A stretch of 64,000 nucleotides of DNA, taken from JAHEGP01 sp963792875. GTDB lineage: Bacteria > Pseudomonadota > Gammaproteobacteria > Pseudomonadales > JAHEGP01. The stretch spans positions 310,001-374,000 of the forward strand of contig CAWBXV010000002.1 of NCBI GenBank assembly GCA_963792875.1, given 5' to 3'. A program made the position numbers and the translations under genes. Within the stretch, counting starts at the first letter, position 1; each line of letters starts with the position of its first letter. Shown one piece after another: positions 17,349-25,675 of the stretch. The notes below the pieces were generated by a model. The model searched no databases. It was not told where the DNA came from and was given only the letters and a program-made list of their open reading frames with translations.

Positions 17349-18059
17349 TCAATCCGCGGTGTCCGCCAAGGTGGCCATCAGCACGGGCGCGCCGCTGACA
17401 CCATCGAGCAGCACCGTCTCCATGGCGACAGCGTCGGCAGGCACGAGGTCGGGAGAACGGTCGCCGCCCATCAACCCCAGCAGCGCACTGCGCAGTGGCG
17501 CGACCGGCTGCCCGCCCGCACCTTCTGGCGCCCCCAGATACTCGATCAGCAGCACCGCGTCGGCCGAGGCACCGCGCGCGATCAGGCTCGCGGCTTTACC
17601 GACACCCGCCTGAAATGACTTGCGCTGCCGCGTGGTCAGCTCCCCTCCCTCCTGCAGGGTCCGCCGGGCCTTGCGGAAATCCTCCCTGATACCGGCAATG
17701 AGCAGAGCCAACTGCTCGTCGTCCGCCACCGCTTCGCCGAAATCGTACTCCACCACGAAATAGCCCGCGCTCGCCAGGGCCTCGGCCGCCTTCTGCTGCA
17801 GGTAGCGCCGCATGACTATTTCCCGATCGGTATGGCGTCCTGTGGGCGCGAAGACCGAGTGATCGAGCGTGATGGCCGGCGGGGCGATAACGACCCTGCG
17901 AATCTCTCGCTGCGGGGTCTGCCTGCCGGCGTCATCGGCGACACCGTCACTGCCGAGTCCGGAGCAGGCAACCAGCACACTGCAGCACACCCACAGCGCC
18001 AACGCGGGCCAGGCCCGCACCACCCGGCGCAACGCCGTTGCCTGATCACTCTCACCCAT
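17349..18059 (-). CDS. Lipoprotein of unknown function, paralogue of the protein at 55488-57137
   Basis: A 236-residue predicted lipoprotein (LVAC, Cys32). I do not recognise a named family. It aligns with the 549-residue lipoprotein at 55.5 kb in four ordered blocks: VVIAPPAITLD with VVILPADVTVT, AGYFVVEYDF with AGYDIVDFDF, SADAVLLIEYLGA with GADAVLLLRYVGF, and METVLLDGVSGAPVL with IEAVLVDGASGDLLW. The pattern (a domain that gathers a DF-type strand, then a buried hydrophobic strand, then VLLDG-SG) recalls lipoproteins of the outer-membrane assembly type, but that is a guess. It converges on the methyltransferase gene with only 15 bp between stops. Confidence 0.68.
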   Translation of the reverse strand: MGESDQATALRRVVRAWPALALWVCCSVLVACSGLGSDGVADDAGRQTPQREIRRVVIAPPAITLDHSVFAPTGRHTDREIVMRRYLQQKAAEALASAGYFVVEYDFGEAVADDEQLALLIAGIREDFRKARRTLQEGGELTTRQRKSFQAGVGKAASLIARGASADAVLLIEYLGAPEGAGGQPVAPLRSALLGLMGGDRSPDLVPADAVAMETVLLDGVSGAPVLMATLADTAD

Positions 18060-18239
18060 TCTTCCAGCCTCGCCACTGCCCGATCTGCACCACGGGCACT
18101 ATTATAGGCGTTCAAGGCGCGAAACTCCCTCCATGCGGGAGTTCGTTCAGGAAAATTCCGCGTCACACGAAAAAACGGCGCCTGCACCTTGCCGCGACAG
18201 CGCTCACCGGCGCACCGACAGGTGCGAAATCGGCCGCTC

Positions 18240-18259
18240 GCCGCTGTTCACACAGCGGC
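18240..18259 (+). promoter_or_regulatory. Perfect 8-bp hairpin before the Nudix gene
   Basis: GCCGCTGT / ACAGCGGC around a TCAC loop, ending 13 bases before the chosen Nudix start codon. It could be an operator or an RNA structure near the ribosome binding site. No known family of such elements was recognised. Confidence 0.4.
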
Positions 18260-18272
18260 CTGCTCCGCTAAC

Positions 18273-19049
18273 ATGGGCCTTTTACGCGACGAGTCATCAG
18301 TGACCGTGAAAGAGCAGGAGCAGGAACACCCTCACAAACTCATCCCGCGGCCCGCCTCCACCGTCGTATTGCTGCGGGACGGCCCCACGGGGCTGCAGAC
18401 GCTGCTGCTGCGACGCAACGAGGCGCTGTCATGGGCAGGAGGCTTCTGGGTGTTTCCCGGCGGCTCCATCGATGCCGCGGACCTGGCACGAGCCGCAGGT
18501 GACGCGGGGCAGGCAGCCCGCCTGGCCGCATTGCGCGAGACCCAGGAGGAAGCGGGGATCGCCGTGGACGGCGAGCTGATCGGCCTGGGGCAGTGGATCA
18601 CGCCGCTGGGCGAACCCCGACGTTTTGCCACCGAGTATTTTGTCGCCGCTTGCGACCCCAAGGCGCCCGTGATCGTAGACGGCAGTGAAATCGTTGAGGG
18701 GCTGTGGCTGCGCATCGACGATGCCCTGCGACAGCACGCCGCCGGCAGGCTGCGATTCTATCCACCCACCTGGCTGACGCTCTGCCAGCTGCGCTATTTC
18801 CGGCACGTGGCGGACGCGCTGCGAGGCGCCGCGGTCCTCCCCCGCCTTCGCGTCGAACCGGTATTCGGGCGGGGTCGCGGGCCGCAGGTCGCGCTGTTCG
18901 AGGGAGACGCCGGCTACCAGCAGGGCGCTGCCGATCACGGGGGGCCACGCCATCGCGTCTGGCAGGTCGACGGACGCTGGCGTTACGAGTACGCCGGCGT
19001 GGACCCCGCTATCCGGCCGCTCGACGGCCGCGACATCGCCGGGGCATAG
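18273..19049 (+). CDS. Nudix hydrolase (NUDT19-like)
   Basis: A 258-residue Nudix protein. The box is split: GGSID near residue 67 is followed by an Ala-rich insertion and then RETQEEAGI, which supplies the metal-binding glutamates. This spacing is typical of NUDT19/RP2-like proteins and coenzyme-A-type Nudix hydrolases rather than MutT. I use the ATG at 18273; GTG codons at 18300 and 18306 are alternatives with no better ribosome site. Its last 41 bases overlap the 3' end of the convergent histidine kinase gene. Confidence 0.82.
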   Translation: MGLLRDESSVTVKEQEQEHPHKLIPRPASTVVLLRDGPTGLQTLLLRRNEALSWAGGFWVFPGGSIDAADLARAAGDAGQAARLAALRETQEEAGIAVDGELIGLGQWITPLGEPRRFATEYFVAACDPKAPVIVDGSEIVEGLWLRIDDALRQHAAGRLRFYPPTWLTLCQLRYFRHVADALRGAAVLPRLRVEPVFGRGRGPQVALFEGDAGYQQGAADHGGPRHRVWQVDGRWRYEYAGVDPAIRPLDGRDIAGA

Positions 19050-21126
19050 CGCCGGCAAGGCCCTGCCGGGGGCCTGCCTGCCGGAAAATGACCCGGAATT
19101 CGGCGCCGGGCTCCCGGTTCACCACGTCGGCCTCTGCCCCCATCGCCTGGGCCATTTCCCGGACCAGTCCCAGGCCGATGCCGGTGCCCGCGGTCTCCCG
19201 GGTCAGCTCATCACCCGCGCGGAAGAACGGCTGGAACACCCGCGTCACCTGATCGCGTGCCACACCCGGACCATAATCGCGCACGCTGAGCACCACGCGC
19301 CCGTCGCGCTGCAGCCGGCAACCCAGCTCGATCTCCCGCCGCTGCGCCCTGGCGGCGAACTTGACGGCGTTATCGACCAGATTGGTGACGATCTGAGTCA
19401 GGTAGTCGGCGTCCGCGATGATCACCGCGCTCTCCCCACCGACCCCGCAGTCCAGCAGCAGTGTGAAGCCGGCACGCTCGACCGGTACCGCCAGCTTCTG
19501 CCGAACGCCCTCCAGCAATGCCGCTGCCACCCAGGGCTTGAGATCCAGCGGCAAGTCGTTGCGGGTCATGCGCGCCAGTTGCAGCACGTTATCGATCAGG
19601 CGCGACAGCCGCTCGCTCTCGCTGTGGATGTAATCATAGTAATCCGCCTGCTGCGCGGTCGAGGCCCAACCCTGCTGCAGCATCTCGGCGTACATGCGAA
19701 TGGCGGTCAACGGCGTCTTGAGCTCGTGGCTGACCGCGGATACGAAGTCCTGCTGCTGCCGCACCAGCGCGATCTGCCGCAGGCCGAGGCGATACATCAA
19801 CAGCACGCCACCCAGCAGCACCGCTGCCAGCACGACGGCCAGCCAACCGATGACGGCGGCGCCAGGACCGGGAGGCAACTGCCGCACGGAGTAGATCAGC
19901 GCCATCTCGTGCAGCGGTGAAGACAGCGCGGCACGGTAGATCAGCGCGCCGCTGAACTGTTCGGCGCCGACCACATGGCGATCACCCTGCTGACCGGAAA
20001 AGGCCGCGAAGACATCGCCCTGCCAGGCGACGATGAGACTGCTCGCCCGCGCGAGGGGGGCGCGTTCAAAGGCCGTGCCGACAAGGCCGCGCACGAAAGG
20101 CTGCGCCTCGATCAGCACGCCCTGGACATAGCGCTGGCCATCGCGCCATACCCGGCGAAACAGCACGAAGTGGCCGCTGTCGAGCAGGCCCAGGGCCAGC
20201 GGCTCCCGCTCGCGCTCAAAGGTCTGCACGCGCAGCGGGGCCTGCGATGCCTCGCGCGTCACCTCGGCGGGGGCCGGCGGGGACGCATCCTGCCGGCTGC
20301 GCCGCTCCTCCGCGCGCTGGTAGCGCTCGTCGAGGCGCAGATCCTCGACCCGACCCATCGCGCGCCCGGACTTCGCCTGCTGCCGCTTGTCTCTGGCGCC
20401 CGCGGGCACGCCGAGGCGATCGAAGGCGGCCTGGACCTCGGCCCCCGCCGGCGCGGCGGCAGGGGCGGCGCTGAAAGCGTCGGCGGCCGGCTCAGCAGCG
20501 GCCGGGGGGGCCTCTGCCGCCTGCCCCCGCCCCACTGGCGCCGCGGCACTCGACGGCGCCGTAGCCGGCGCGACACCCCGGTTGACCAGTCGATTTTCGC
20601 CCAACGTCTGCAGCAGGCGATTCACCACGGCTTCGCGTGCGCGCCATTGGTCCGGGGGAATGCCGGGCGCCGACGCCGCCCGCTCGGGCAGCAGCGGTGA
20701 ACTGACTACGCCGCGCGGGTCCACTTGAAAGTAGCCGATCACACCAGGCGCCGGGGCGGTGAACGGATAGGCCGCCAGCGGCGACCGCTGCTGCAGCCCG
20801 GGGTCGGCATCGCTCCAGAAGGCGTAATCCTCGAAGGGGCGGGCCTCTTCGGTGGCGACAAATCCGGACAGCGCCGCGTCGACTCTCGCGGTCAGCTCTT
20901 CGGCCTGCAGGCGCAGCTGGTGAAACGCCTCCCATCGGAGTTCGCGGTAGGCCTGAGCGATGAGCAATCCCGTGGGGATGGCGACAGCCACGATAAACAG
21001 GCCCAGGCCCCAGCGCAGCTGCCGCGGCCCCAGCCCCAACCAGCCGCCCCGCAGCATGCCAGGCCCGGCCCGAAGGCGCCGCGCCGCGCCGCGCGCTCCG
21101 GCCCAGCCCGCCGCACGCATGCCCAC
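19009..21126 (-). CDS. Membrane sensor histidine kinase
   Basis: A 705-residue kinase: a first transmembrane helix (about 38-58) and a long periplasmic region of some 350 residues. Part of that region (about 195-290) is an Ala/Pro/Arg-rich, probably disordered stretch. A second helix (AVIGWLAVVLAAVLLGGVLL) leads to a HisKA domain with SHELKTPLTAIR (His near 467). The ATPase domain has VTNLVDNAVKFA (N box), VRDYGPGV (G1) and GTGIGLGLV (G2). It starts one base after the response regulator stop; GTG at 21126 and ATG at 21120 are both possible starts. The sensor part matches no domain I know. Confidence 0.88.
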   Translation of the reverse strand: MGMRAAGWAGARGAARRLRAGPGMLRGGWLGLGPRQLRWGLGLFIVAVAIPTGLLIAQAYRELRWEAFHQLRLQAEELTARVDAALSGFVATEEARPFEDYAFWSDADPGLQQRSPLAAYPFTAPAPGVIGYFQVDPRGVVSSPLLPERAASAPGIPPDQWRAREAVVNRLLQTLGENRLVNRGVAPATAPSSAAAPVGRGQAAEAPPAAAEPAADAFSAAPAAAPAGAEVQAAFDRLGVPAGARDKRQQAKSGRAMGRVEDLRLDERYQRAEERRSRQDASPPAPAEVTREASQAPLRVQTFEREREPLALGLLDSGHFVLFRRVWRDGQRYVQGVLIEAQPFVRGLVGTAFERAPLARASSLIVAWQGDVFAAFSGQQGDRHVVGAEQFSGALIYRAALSSPLHEMALIYSVRQLPPGPGAAVIGWLAVVLAAVLLGGVLLMYRLGLRQIALVRQQQDFVSAVSHELKTPLTAIRMYAEMLQQGWASTAQQADYYDYIHSESERLSRLIDNVLQLARMTRNDLPLDLKPWVAAALLEGVRQKLAVPVERAGFTLLLDCGVGGESAVIIADADYLTQIVTNLVDNAVKFAARAQRREIELGCRLQRDGRVVLSVRDYGPGVARDQVTRVFQPFFRAGDELTRETAGTGIGLGLVREMAQAMGAEADVVNREPGAEFRVIFRQAGPRQGLAGAMPRRCRGRRAAG

Positions 21127-21127
21127 G

Positions 21128-21829
21128 CTAGGCCAGCACGAGGCGATAGCCGGCGCCGCGCACGGTCACCAGATTGCGGGGGGTGGCCGGATCGGGTTCG
21201 ATCTTGCGGCGCAGTTTGGCCATATGAATGTCCACGGTGCGGGTTTCCAGATTGAGCTGCCTGGCATAACCCCAGACCTTGTGCAGCAGCTCGTCGCGGG
21301 AGACCGGGCGCTGGGAGTTTGCCGCCAGATAGCGCAGGATATCGGCTTCGCGGCGCGTAAATGCCAGCTCCTCGTCACCCCGCCGGCCGCACAGGTTGCG
21401 TACGTCCACCTCCACCTCACCGCCCAGCAGGATGCGCCCCTGCAGTTCGTCGGCCGCACGCGAGCGCCGCAACACGGCCTGCACGCGCAACACCAGCTGG
21501 GTGATCGAGAACGGCTTGGCGACGTAATCGTCGGCTCCGAGCGTCAGCCCGCGGATGATGTCCTCGTCGCCGCTGCGCGCCGTCAGCAGAATTATCGCCT
21601 GCTCCTGATCGCGCTCCCGGATGCGGTTGCAGACATCGAAGCCGTTCATGCCCGGCAGCATCACGTCCAGCAGCACCAGGTCGAAGCTCCCGCCAAGCGC
21701 CATGCGCAGGCCCTCGACGCCGTCCACCGCCGTGTCCACGGCATAGCCGTGAAAGACGAACACATCGGCCAGGCCCGCCCGGATGGCGGCCTCGTCCTCG
21801 ACGATCAGTATGCGCAGTTTGCGTTGCAT
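21128..21829 (-). CDS. OmpR/PhoB-family response regulator
   Basis: A 233-residue two-domain regulator. The receiver has the acidic pair VEDE near residue 11, phospho-Asp in LVLLDVMLPG, and Lys in YVAKPFS. The C-terminal winged helix is present (FTRREADILRYLAANSQRPVSRDEL; ETRTVDIHMAKLRRKI). I start at the ATG at 21829, where the receiver fold begins; the frame stays open further upstream but the sequence there is not protein-like. It is first in the operon with the kinase and divergent from the PspA-like operon. It probably controls both through the GGTAAA sites between them. Confidence 0.92.
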   Translation of the reverse strand: MQRKLRILIVEDEAAIRAGLADVFVFHGYAVDTAVDGVEGLRMALGGSFDLVLLDVMLPGMNGFDVCNRIRERDQEQAIILLTARSGDEDIIRGLTLGADDYVAKPFSITQLVLRVQAVLRRSRAADELQGRILLGGEVEVDVRNLCGRRGDEELAFTRREADILRYLAANSQRPVSRDELLHKVWGYARQLNLETRTVDIHMAKLRRKIEPDPATPRNLVTVRGAGYRLVLA

Positions 21830-21838
21830 AGACGGCAC

Positions 21839-21901
21839 GGTAACACCTGCGCTTCGATCCGCAGGTAAAGGTTTGGTAAATGTCCCGGCGAGCGTTTTAC
21901 C
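21839..21901. promoter_or_regulatory. GGTAAA direct repeats, probable response-regulator binding sites
   Basis: The 152-bp divergent region holds GGTAAC (21839), GGTAAA (21864), GGTAAA (21875) and an inverted TTTACC (21896-21901). The two central copies are 11 bp apart start to start, the one-helical-turn spacing of OmpR/PhoB-family half-sites. This is seen directly; that the adjacent regulator binds here is inference. Confidence 0.6.
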
Positions 21902-21981
21902 AAGCCCCGCCTGTTGCCGGCCACCCCGGTTTCCTATGCTGGCCAGCGACACATCAATCACAGCCAACGGAGGTGTTGACC

Positions 21982-22512
21982 ATGACACTCATAGCACGCC
22001 TGTCGAAACTGTTCCAGGCCGACCTGCACGACGTGCTGGACTGCATCGAGGAACCGGCCTCGCTGCTGCGCCAGTCGGTGCGCGACATGGAGCAGGCCCT
22101 GGCCGCGGACGACCGCCGCGTGGAGGGCTGGCGGCAAGAACGCGCACAGATCATCGCACGCAGCGGCCACCTCGAGCGATCCCTGGAACAACTCGCCGAG
22201 CAGCTGGACACCTGCTTCGACGCCGCCGAGGGCGAACTGGCGCGGGCGCTGATCCGCCGCAGGCTGGAAGCCCAGCGCCTGTTGAGTCTGCTCGCAGAGC
22301 AGCGGCAGGTACTGGAGGGGCGCATCGCCACCGCTCACAGCCGCGCACTGGAGCAGCGCGGGCGCCTGGAGTGCCTGCGCCAGCGCGCCGCAGCAGCGCT
22401 CAGCGCCGACGCCGCCGCCGGCGAGCGCTGGTCGGGCGCCCGTCTCAGCGTCACCGAAGCCGAGGTAGAGGTCGCCTATCTGCAGGAGCAACAGCGCAGG
22501 AGGGCACCATGA
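21982..22512 (+). CDS. PspA/IM30-like coiled-coil protein
   Basis: A 176-residue, almost wholly helical protein. It begins IARLSKLFQADLHDVLD, the amphipathic N-terminal helix that binds membranes in PspA/Vipp1, and is followed by a long Gln/Arg/Glu-rich coiled coil. It is shorter than E. coli PspA (222), with the C-terminal helices reduced. The start at 21982 is fixed by GGAGGT seven bases upstream. Its stop overlaps the next start (ATGA). Genes for PspF, PspB and PspC are absent, so regulation is probably by the adjacent two-component system. Confidence 0.78.
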   Translation: MTLIARLSKLFQADLHDVLDCIEEPASLLRQSVRDMEQALAADDRRVEGWRQERAQIIARSGHLERSLEQLAEQLDTCFDAAEGELARALIRRRLEAQRLLSLLAEQRQVLEGRIATAHSRALEQRGRLECLRQRAAAALSADAAAGERWSGARLSVTEAEVEVAYLQEQQRRRAP

Positions 22513-23060
22513 AGCGGCCCACGTTGTTCGAAGGCAGCGCGGTGGCGCTGGCCGCCAGCCTCGCCGGCAGTGCACTGCACGCAGCCCTGGCGCCGCTGGC
22601 CTCCCCCGCGACCGCCCTGCGCCTGCCGCTCATCCTGCTCGGCCTTGGCTACGTGCTCTACCTGCTGCACCGCTGCCCCGGGTGCCGCGGCCGCGCCGCG
22701 GCGCTCGGCGCCTGGCTGCTGCTGACGCTGGCCGGCTGGTGGCTGTCAGCCTCTGCCAGCGGGCTGCTGGCAGTGCAGCTGGCCCTGATCTGGCTGATCA
22801 GGGCCAGCTATTTTCAGCGCGGCGTACTGGCCGCGCTGGCCGACCTCGCGCTGATCGGCCTGGGCCTGTGCGCCGCGATCGGGGCATGGCTGCACACCGG
22901 CAGCAGCGCGCTGGCTCTGTGGTGCTTCTTTGTCATCCAGGCGCTGTTTCCGGCGATACCCCGGCAGCAGCAAGCCCGGCGGCGAGTTGCCCCCGAGGCA
23001 CCCTCGCAGCGCTTCGAGCAGGCCTATCAATCGGCGCTGCAGGCCCTGCGCAGACTCTGA
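22509..23060 (+). CDS. Multi-pass membrane protein of unknown function in the PspA/vWA operon
   Basis: A 183-residue protein with about five hydrophobic segments (for example ALRLPLILLGLGYVLYLL, ALGAWLLLTLAGWWL, AVQLALIWLIRA, ALWCFFVIQALFPAI). It also has a cytosolic-looking basic C-terminal helix with EAPSQRFEQAYQSALQALRRL, and a CPGC pair after the second helix. I recognise no family. Translational coupling to the PspA-like gene and closeness to the vWA gene suggest that the three proteins act together at the membrane. Confidence 0.75.
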   Translation: MKRPTLFEGSAVALAASLAGSALHAALAPLASPATALRLPLILLGLGYVLYLLHRCPGCRGRAAALGAWLLLTLAGWWLSASASGLLAVQLALIWLIRASYFQRGVLAALADLALIGLGLCAAIGAWLHTGSSALALWCFFVIQALFPAIPRQQQARRRVAPEAPSQRFEQAYQSALQALRRL

Positions 23061-23091
23061 TCGCTCACCCGACCACACTGGAGATTACGCC

Positions 23092-24309
23092 ATGCAAAAA
23101 GCCCTGTTTGCCACCGCCCTGGTCACCGCTACCCTGGTCAGCGTCGCGCTGTACCCCGCCGCGCACCCAACCCCCGCGACCGCCACGACGCCACCTGCGG
23201 GTACCGTCAACAACGCCACCACGCCTGTGGACGGCAGCGCGCGCCCGCACATCGACGTGGTGTTCGCGCTGGATACCACCGGCAGCATGGGCGGCCTGAT
23301 CGCCGCCGCCAAGGACAAGATCTGGGCAATCGCCAGCAGCATGGCGCTGGCCCAGCCCGCGCCGATCATCCGCATCGGGCTGGTCGCGTACCGCGATCGC
23401 GGCGACGAGTACGTGACGCGCGTTGTCGATCTGTCAGAGGACCTGGACAGCGTCTATGCCAGCCTGATGGACCTGCAGGCGGAGGGCGGCGGCGACGGCC
23501 CCGAGAGCGTCAACCAGGCACTGCACGACGCCATTCACAGGATCTCCTGGCAGCGCGACCCGCGCGCGTACAAGGCGGTGTTTCTCGTGGGCGACGCGCC
23601 CCCGCACATGGATTACCAGGACGACGTGACCTATGTCCAGACCCTGCTCGAGGCGCAGCAATCAGACATCGTGGTGAACGCCATTCAATGTGGTCAGGAC
23701 GGCGGCACCGGCGCGCATTGGCGCGAGATCGCCCAGCGCGGCCACGGCAGCTACTTCCAGGTTGATCAGGCCGGCAGCGCCGTGGCCATCGCCTCCCCCT
23801 ACGACCAGGCGCTGGCCGACTTATCCCGGGAACTGGACGCCACGCGCCTGTACTATGGCACTGCCGCACAGCAGGCGCAGCAGCGGCGCAAAACCGACGC
23901 CACGGCGAAGCTGCACGCCGCTGCCCCCGTCGCCGCGCGCGCGCGGCGCGCCGCCTTCAACGCCACCGAGAGCGGCAGCGGCAACCTGCTGGGCGACGGC
24001 GAGTTGATCGATGACATCGCCAGCGGCCGCGTCGAACTGGACGCCATCGAACCCCGGAATCTGCCCGCACCGCTGCAGACCCTGACAGAGCCGGAGCGCA
24101 GGCGCCTGGTCGCGCGCCAGACCAAGCGCAGAAGTGACCTGGAACAGCAGATCGACAAACTGACGACGCAGCGCGCGAGCTATCTGCAGGAACGGGTCGC
24201 AGCCGCTGGTGGCGCCGACCAGTCACTGGACGATCGCATCTACCGCGCAGTGCGCGACCAGGCCGCGACCAAGGGTCTGCACTATACCGCCGACGCCCCG
24301 GCCTATTGA
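23092..24309 (+). CDS. Exported von Willebrand factor A domain protein
   Basis: A 405-residue protein with an N-terminal signal or anchor (ALFATALVTATLVSVALYPA). A vWA domain follows, whose metal-ion site reads DTTGSMG (Asp61, Thr63, Ser65), with GLVAYRDRGDEYVTRVV and VFLVGDAPPHMDYQ. The C-terminal ~150 residues are helical and basic (TEPERRRLVARQTKRRSDLEQQ). GGAG eight bases upstream supports the start. It is the third gene of the PspA-like operon. A periplasmic role in protein interaction is likely. A convergent SMP-30-like gene follows. Confidence 0.82.
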   Translation: MQKALFATALVTATLVSVALYPAAHPTPATATTPPAGTVNNATTPVDGSARPHIDVVFALDTTGSMGGLIAAAKDKIWAIASSMALAQPAPIIRIGLVAYRDRGDEYVTRVVDLSEDLDSVYASLMDLQAEGGGDGPESVNQALHDAIHRISWQRDPRAYKAVFLVGDAPPHMDYQDDVTYVQTLLEAQQSDIVVNAIQCGQDGGTGAHWREIAQRGHGSYFQVDQAGSAVAIASPYDQALADLSRELDATRLYYGTAAQQAQQRRKTDATAKLHAAAPVAARARRAAFNATESGSGNLLGDGELIDDIASGRVELDAIEPRNLPAPLQTLTEPERRRLVARQTKRRSDLEQQIDKLTTQRASYLQERVAAAGGADQSLDDRIYRAVRDQAATKGLHYTADAPAY

Positions 24310-24337
24310 GGCTCGTGGCAACGCCGGGATGCCACCC

Positions 24338-24367
24338 GCCACCCTGGGGAAACGCTCCCGGGGTGGC
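24338..24367. terminator. Bidirectional terminator-like hairpin
   Basis: GCCACCCTGGG pairs with CCCGGGGTGGC over 11 bp (one T-G wobble) around an 8-base loop. It lies in the 65 bp between two convergent stop codons. There is no T-run on either side. Confidence 0.55.
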
Positions 24368-24374
24368 GCCTCGA

Positions 24375-25229
24375 TCACCGGCTCAGCAGCAGCACGCGCC
24401 CCCGGTCCTGCTCTGCCAGCAGCACCGAGGTCGGAGAAGATCGGACGATATACTGCGCCGATCGCAGGTGCGAAGCCACCAGTTCCTTCAGATAGGGAGG
24501 GTTGCGGTGGATATAGTAGACCTTGGCACCCAGATTGGCGTCTTCCGATACCCACACCCCTTCGGCTTCGCAGGATACGAAGCCGGGCTTGTTCAGCCCG
24601 CCTGCCAGCAACTCCTTGCCGCCATCAGCGGTCAAACGGTTGATTTCACCCGCTTCCTTCTCGGCGTAATAGATGGCTCCGTCCGGGCATACGGACACGC
24701 CCTCTCCCTCGACGATACCCCGCGCCAGGACTTCGCTCTTCCCGGACGCGAAATCGTACCTCACGATGTTGCCCAGAGGCCGGTCTTCGATGCCGTACAG
24801 CAGCAGGTCGTCGGAATCGCGCACCAGCCAGATCTGCTCGAGATTGGCGGCCTCGACGCCGATGCTTTGCTGGTCTCCGGAGGGGCTCACTTTCCGTACC
24901 GGGTAGATGCCACCCTCCTGAGAGACATACAGATCGCCATCGTCGAAGAAGATCCCATCGGGCTTATCCAAGCCGCTGAGCACGACACGGCGCACATGGT
25001 CAGCGCTCAACCGCAACACCATGCCACCGGGCGCCTGATACTCCTGCGTCACATACAGCGAACCATCGCCCGCCAGCGCCAGACCGCTGACGCGGTCGAC
25101 GCCCTCGGCCAGAGTCGTCAACTCCCAGCCATTCCAGGCCATCGCCGGGCAGTAGCGGACGTACCATACGGAGCCCAAGGCCACCAGGAGACAGCACGCG
25201 GCAAGGCGGCCAAAGCGGAGAAGTGTCAT
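24375..25229 (-). CDS. SMP-30/gluconolactonase/LRE-like beta-propeller, membrane anchored
   Basis: A 284-residue protein with an N-terminal hydrophobic helix (LAACCLLVALGSVWYV) followed by repeated propeller blades such as VSGLALAGDGSLYVTQE, KPDGIFFDDGDLYVSQEGG, GEGVSVCPDGAIYYAEK and GFVSCEAEGVWVSED. This pattern fits the SMP-30/strictosidine-synthase-like superfamily. Catalytic metal residues cannot be assigned with confidence. I start at the ATG at 25229 because residues upstream of it in the same frame are not protein-like. Monocistronic by context. Confidence 0.62.
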   Translation of the reverse strand: MTLLRFGRLAACCLLVALGSVWYVRYCPAMAWNGWELTTLAEGVDRVSGLALAGDGSLYVTQEYQAPGGMVLRLSADHVRRVVLSGLDKPDGIFFDDGDLYVSQEGGIYPVRKVSPSGDQQSIGVEAANLEQIWLVRDSDDLLLYGIEDRPLGNIVRYDFASGKSEVLARGIVEGEGVSVCPDGAIYYAEKEAGEINRLTADGGKELLAGGLNKPGFVSCEAEGVWVSEDANLGAKVYYIHRNPPYLKELVASHLRSAQYIVRSSPTSVLLAEQDRGRVLLLSR

Positions 25230-25675
25230 ACAATGCCCAATGTTTCTTGGCGGGCCAGACTGCCAGTGGACTGGTTCGCCCCTGGGTAAGGTCAGCTTAG
25301 CGCGTGGAGTGGAGGAAATTCCGAAGCCCGTCACGGCCTCACGAGGATAGCACCGCACGGTGCGCCTGATCCGGCGCTGCCTGTGCCGCGGGCGCGACGA
25401 CCACAGTATGACAGCTTTGATGCCAGCGCCAGCGATTTAGTTCCACGCCCTCTGAACTTTGCTGCACAATCATCATCTAAGCACTGATTGCCAAAATCAG
25501 CATAGCCGAAGCAAAGAGCAACCCCACCGATTGCGCTTCCTGCTCCTGGCGCCTTGGCAGAATGCGCCGCTGGCCGCAGCAGCCCCCTGAGCAACCAGCT
25601 CGGCGCGCCCGCCCCCCCACTGCGCCACTCTCAAAGCAGCCGCCGCACGGCATCTCTCCTGCAGGTATCCATCCG
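25230..25675. other. Intergenic region, divergent
   Basis: 446 bp between the SMP-30-like and sulfatase-like genes. It contains a 6-bp inverted repeat CTGATT/AATCAG (25484-25500). No gene or clear promoter was recognised. Confidence 0.4.

Noticed and set aside
19009..24309. Dedicated proteobacterial sortase system (kinase and vWA protein)
   Set aside because: The kinase size and the vWA gene recalled it, but no sortase, no OmpA partner, no LPXTG-type target and no inter-alpha-trypsin domain is present. The PspA-like gene points elsewhere.
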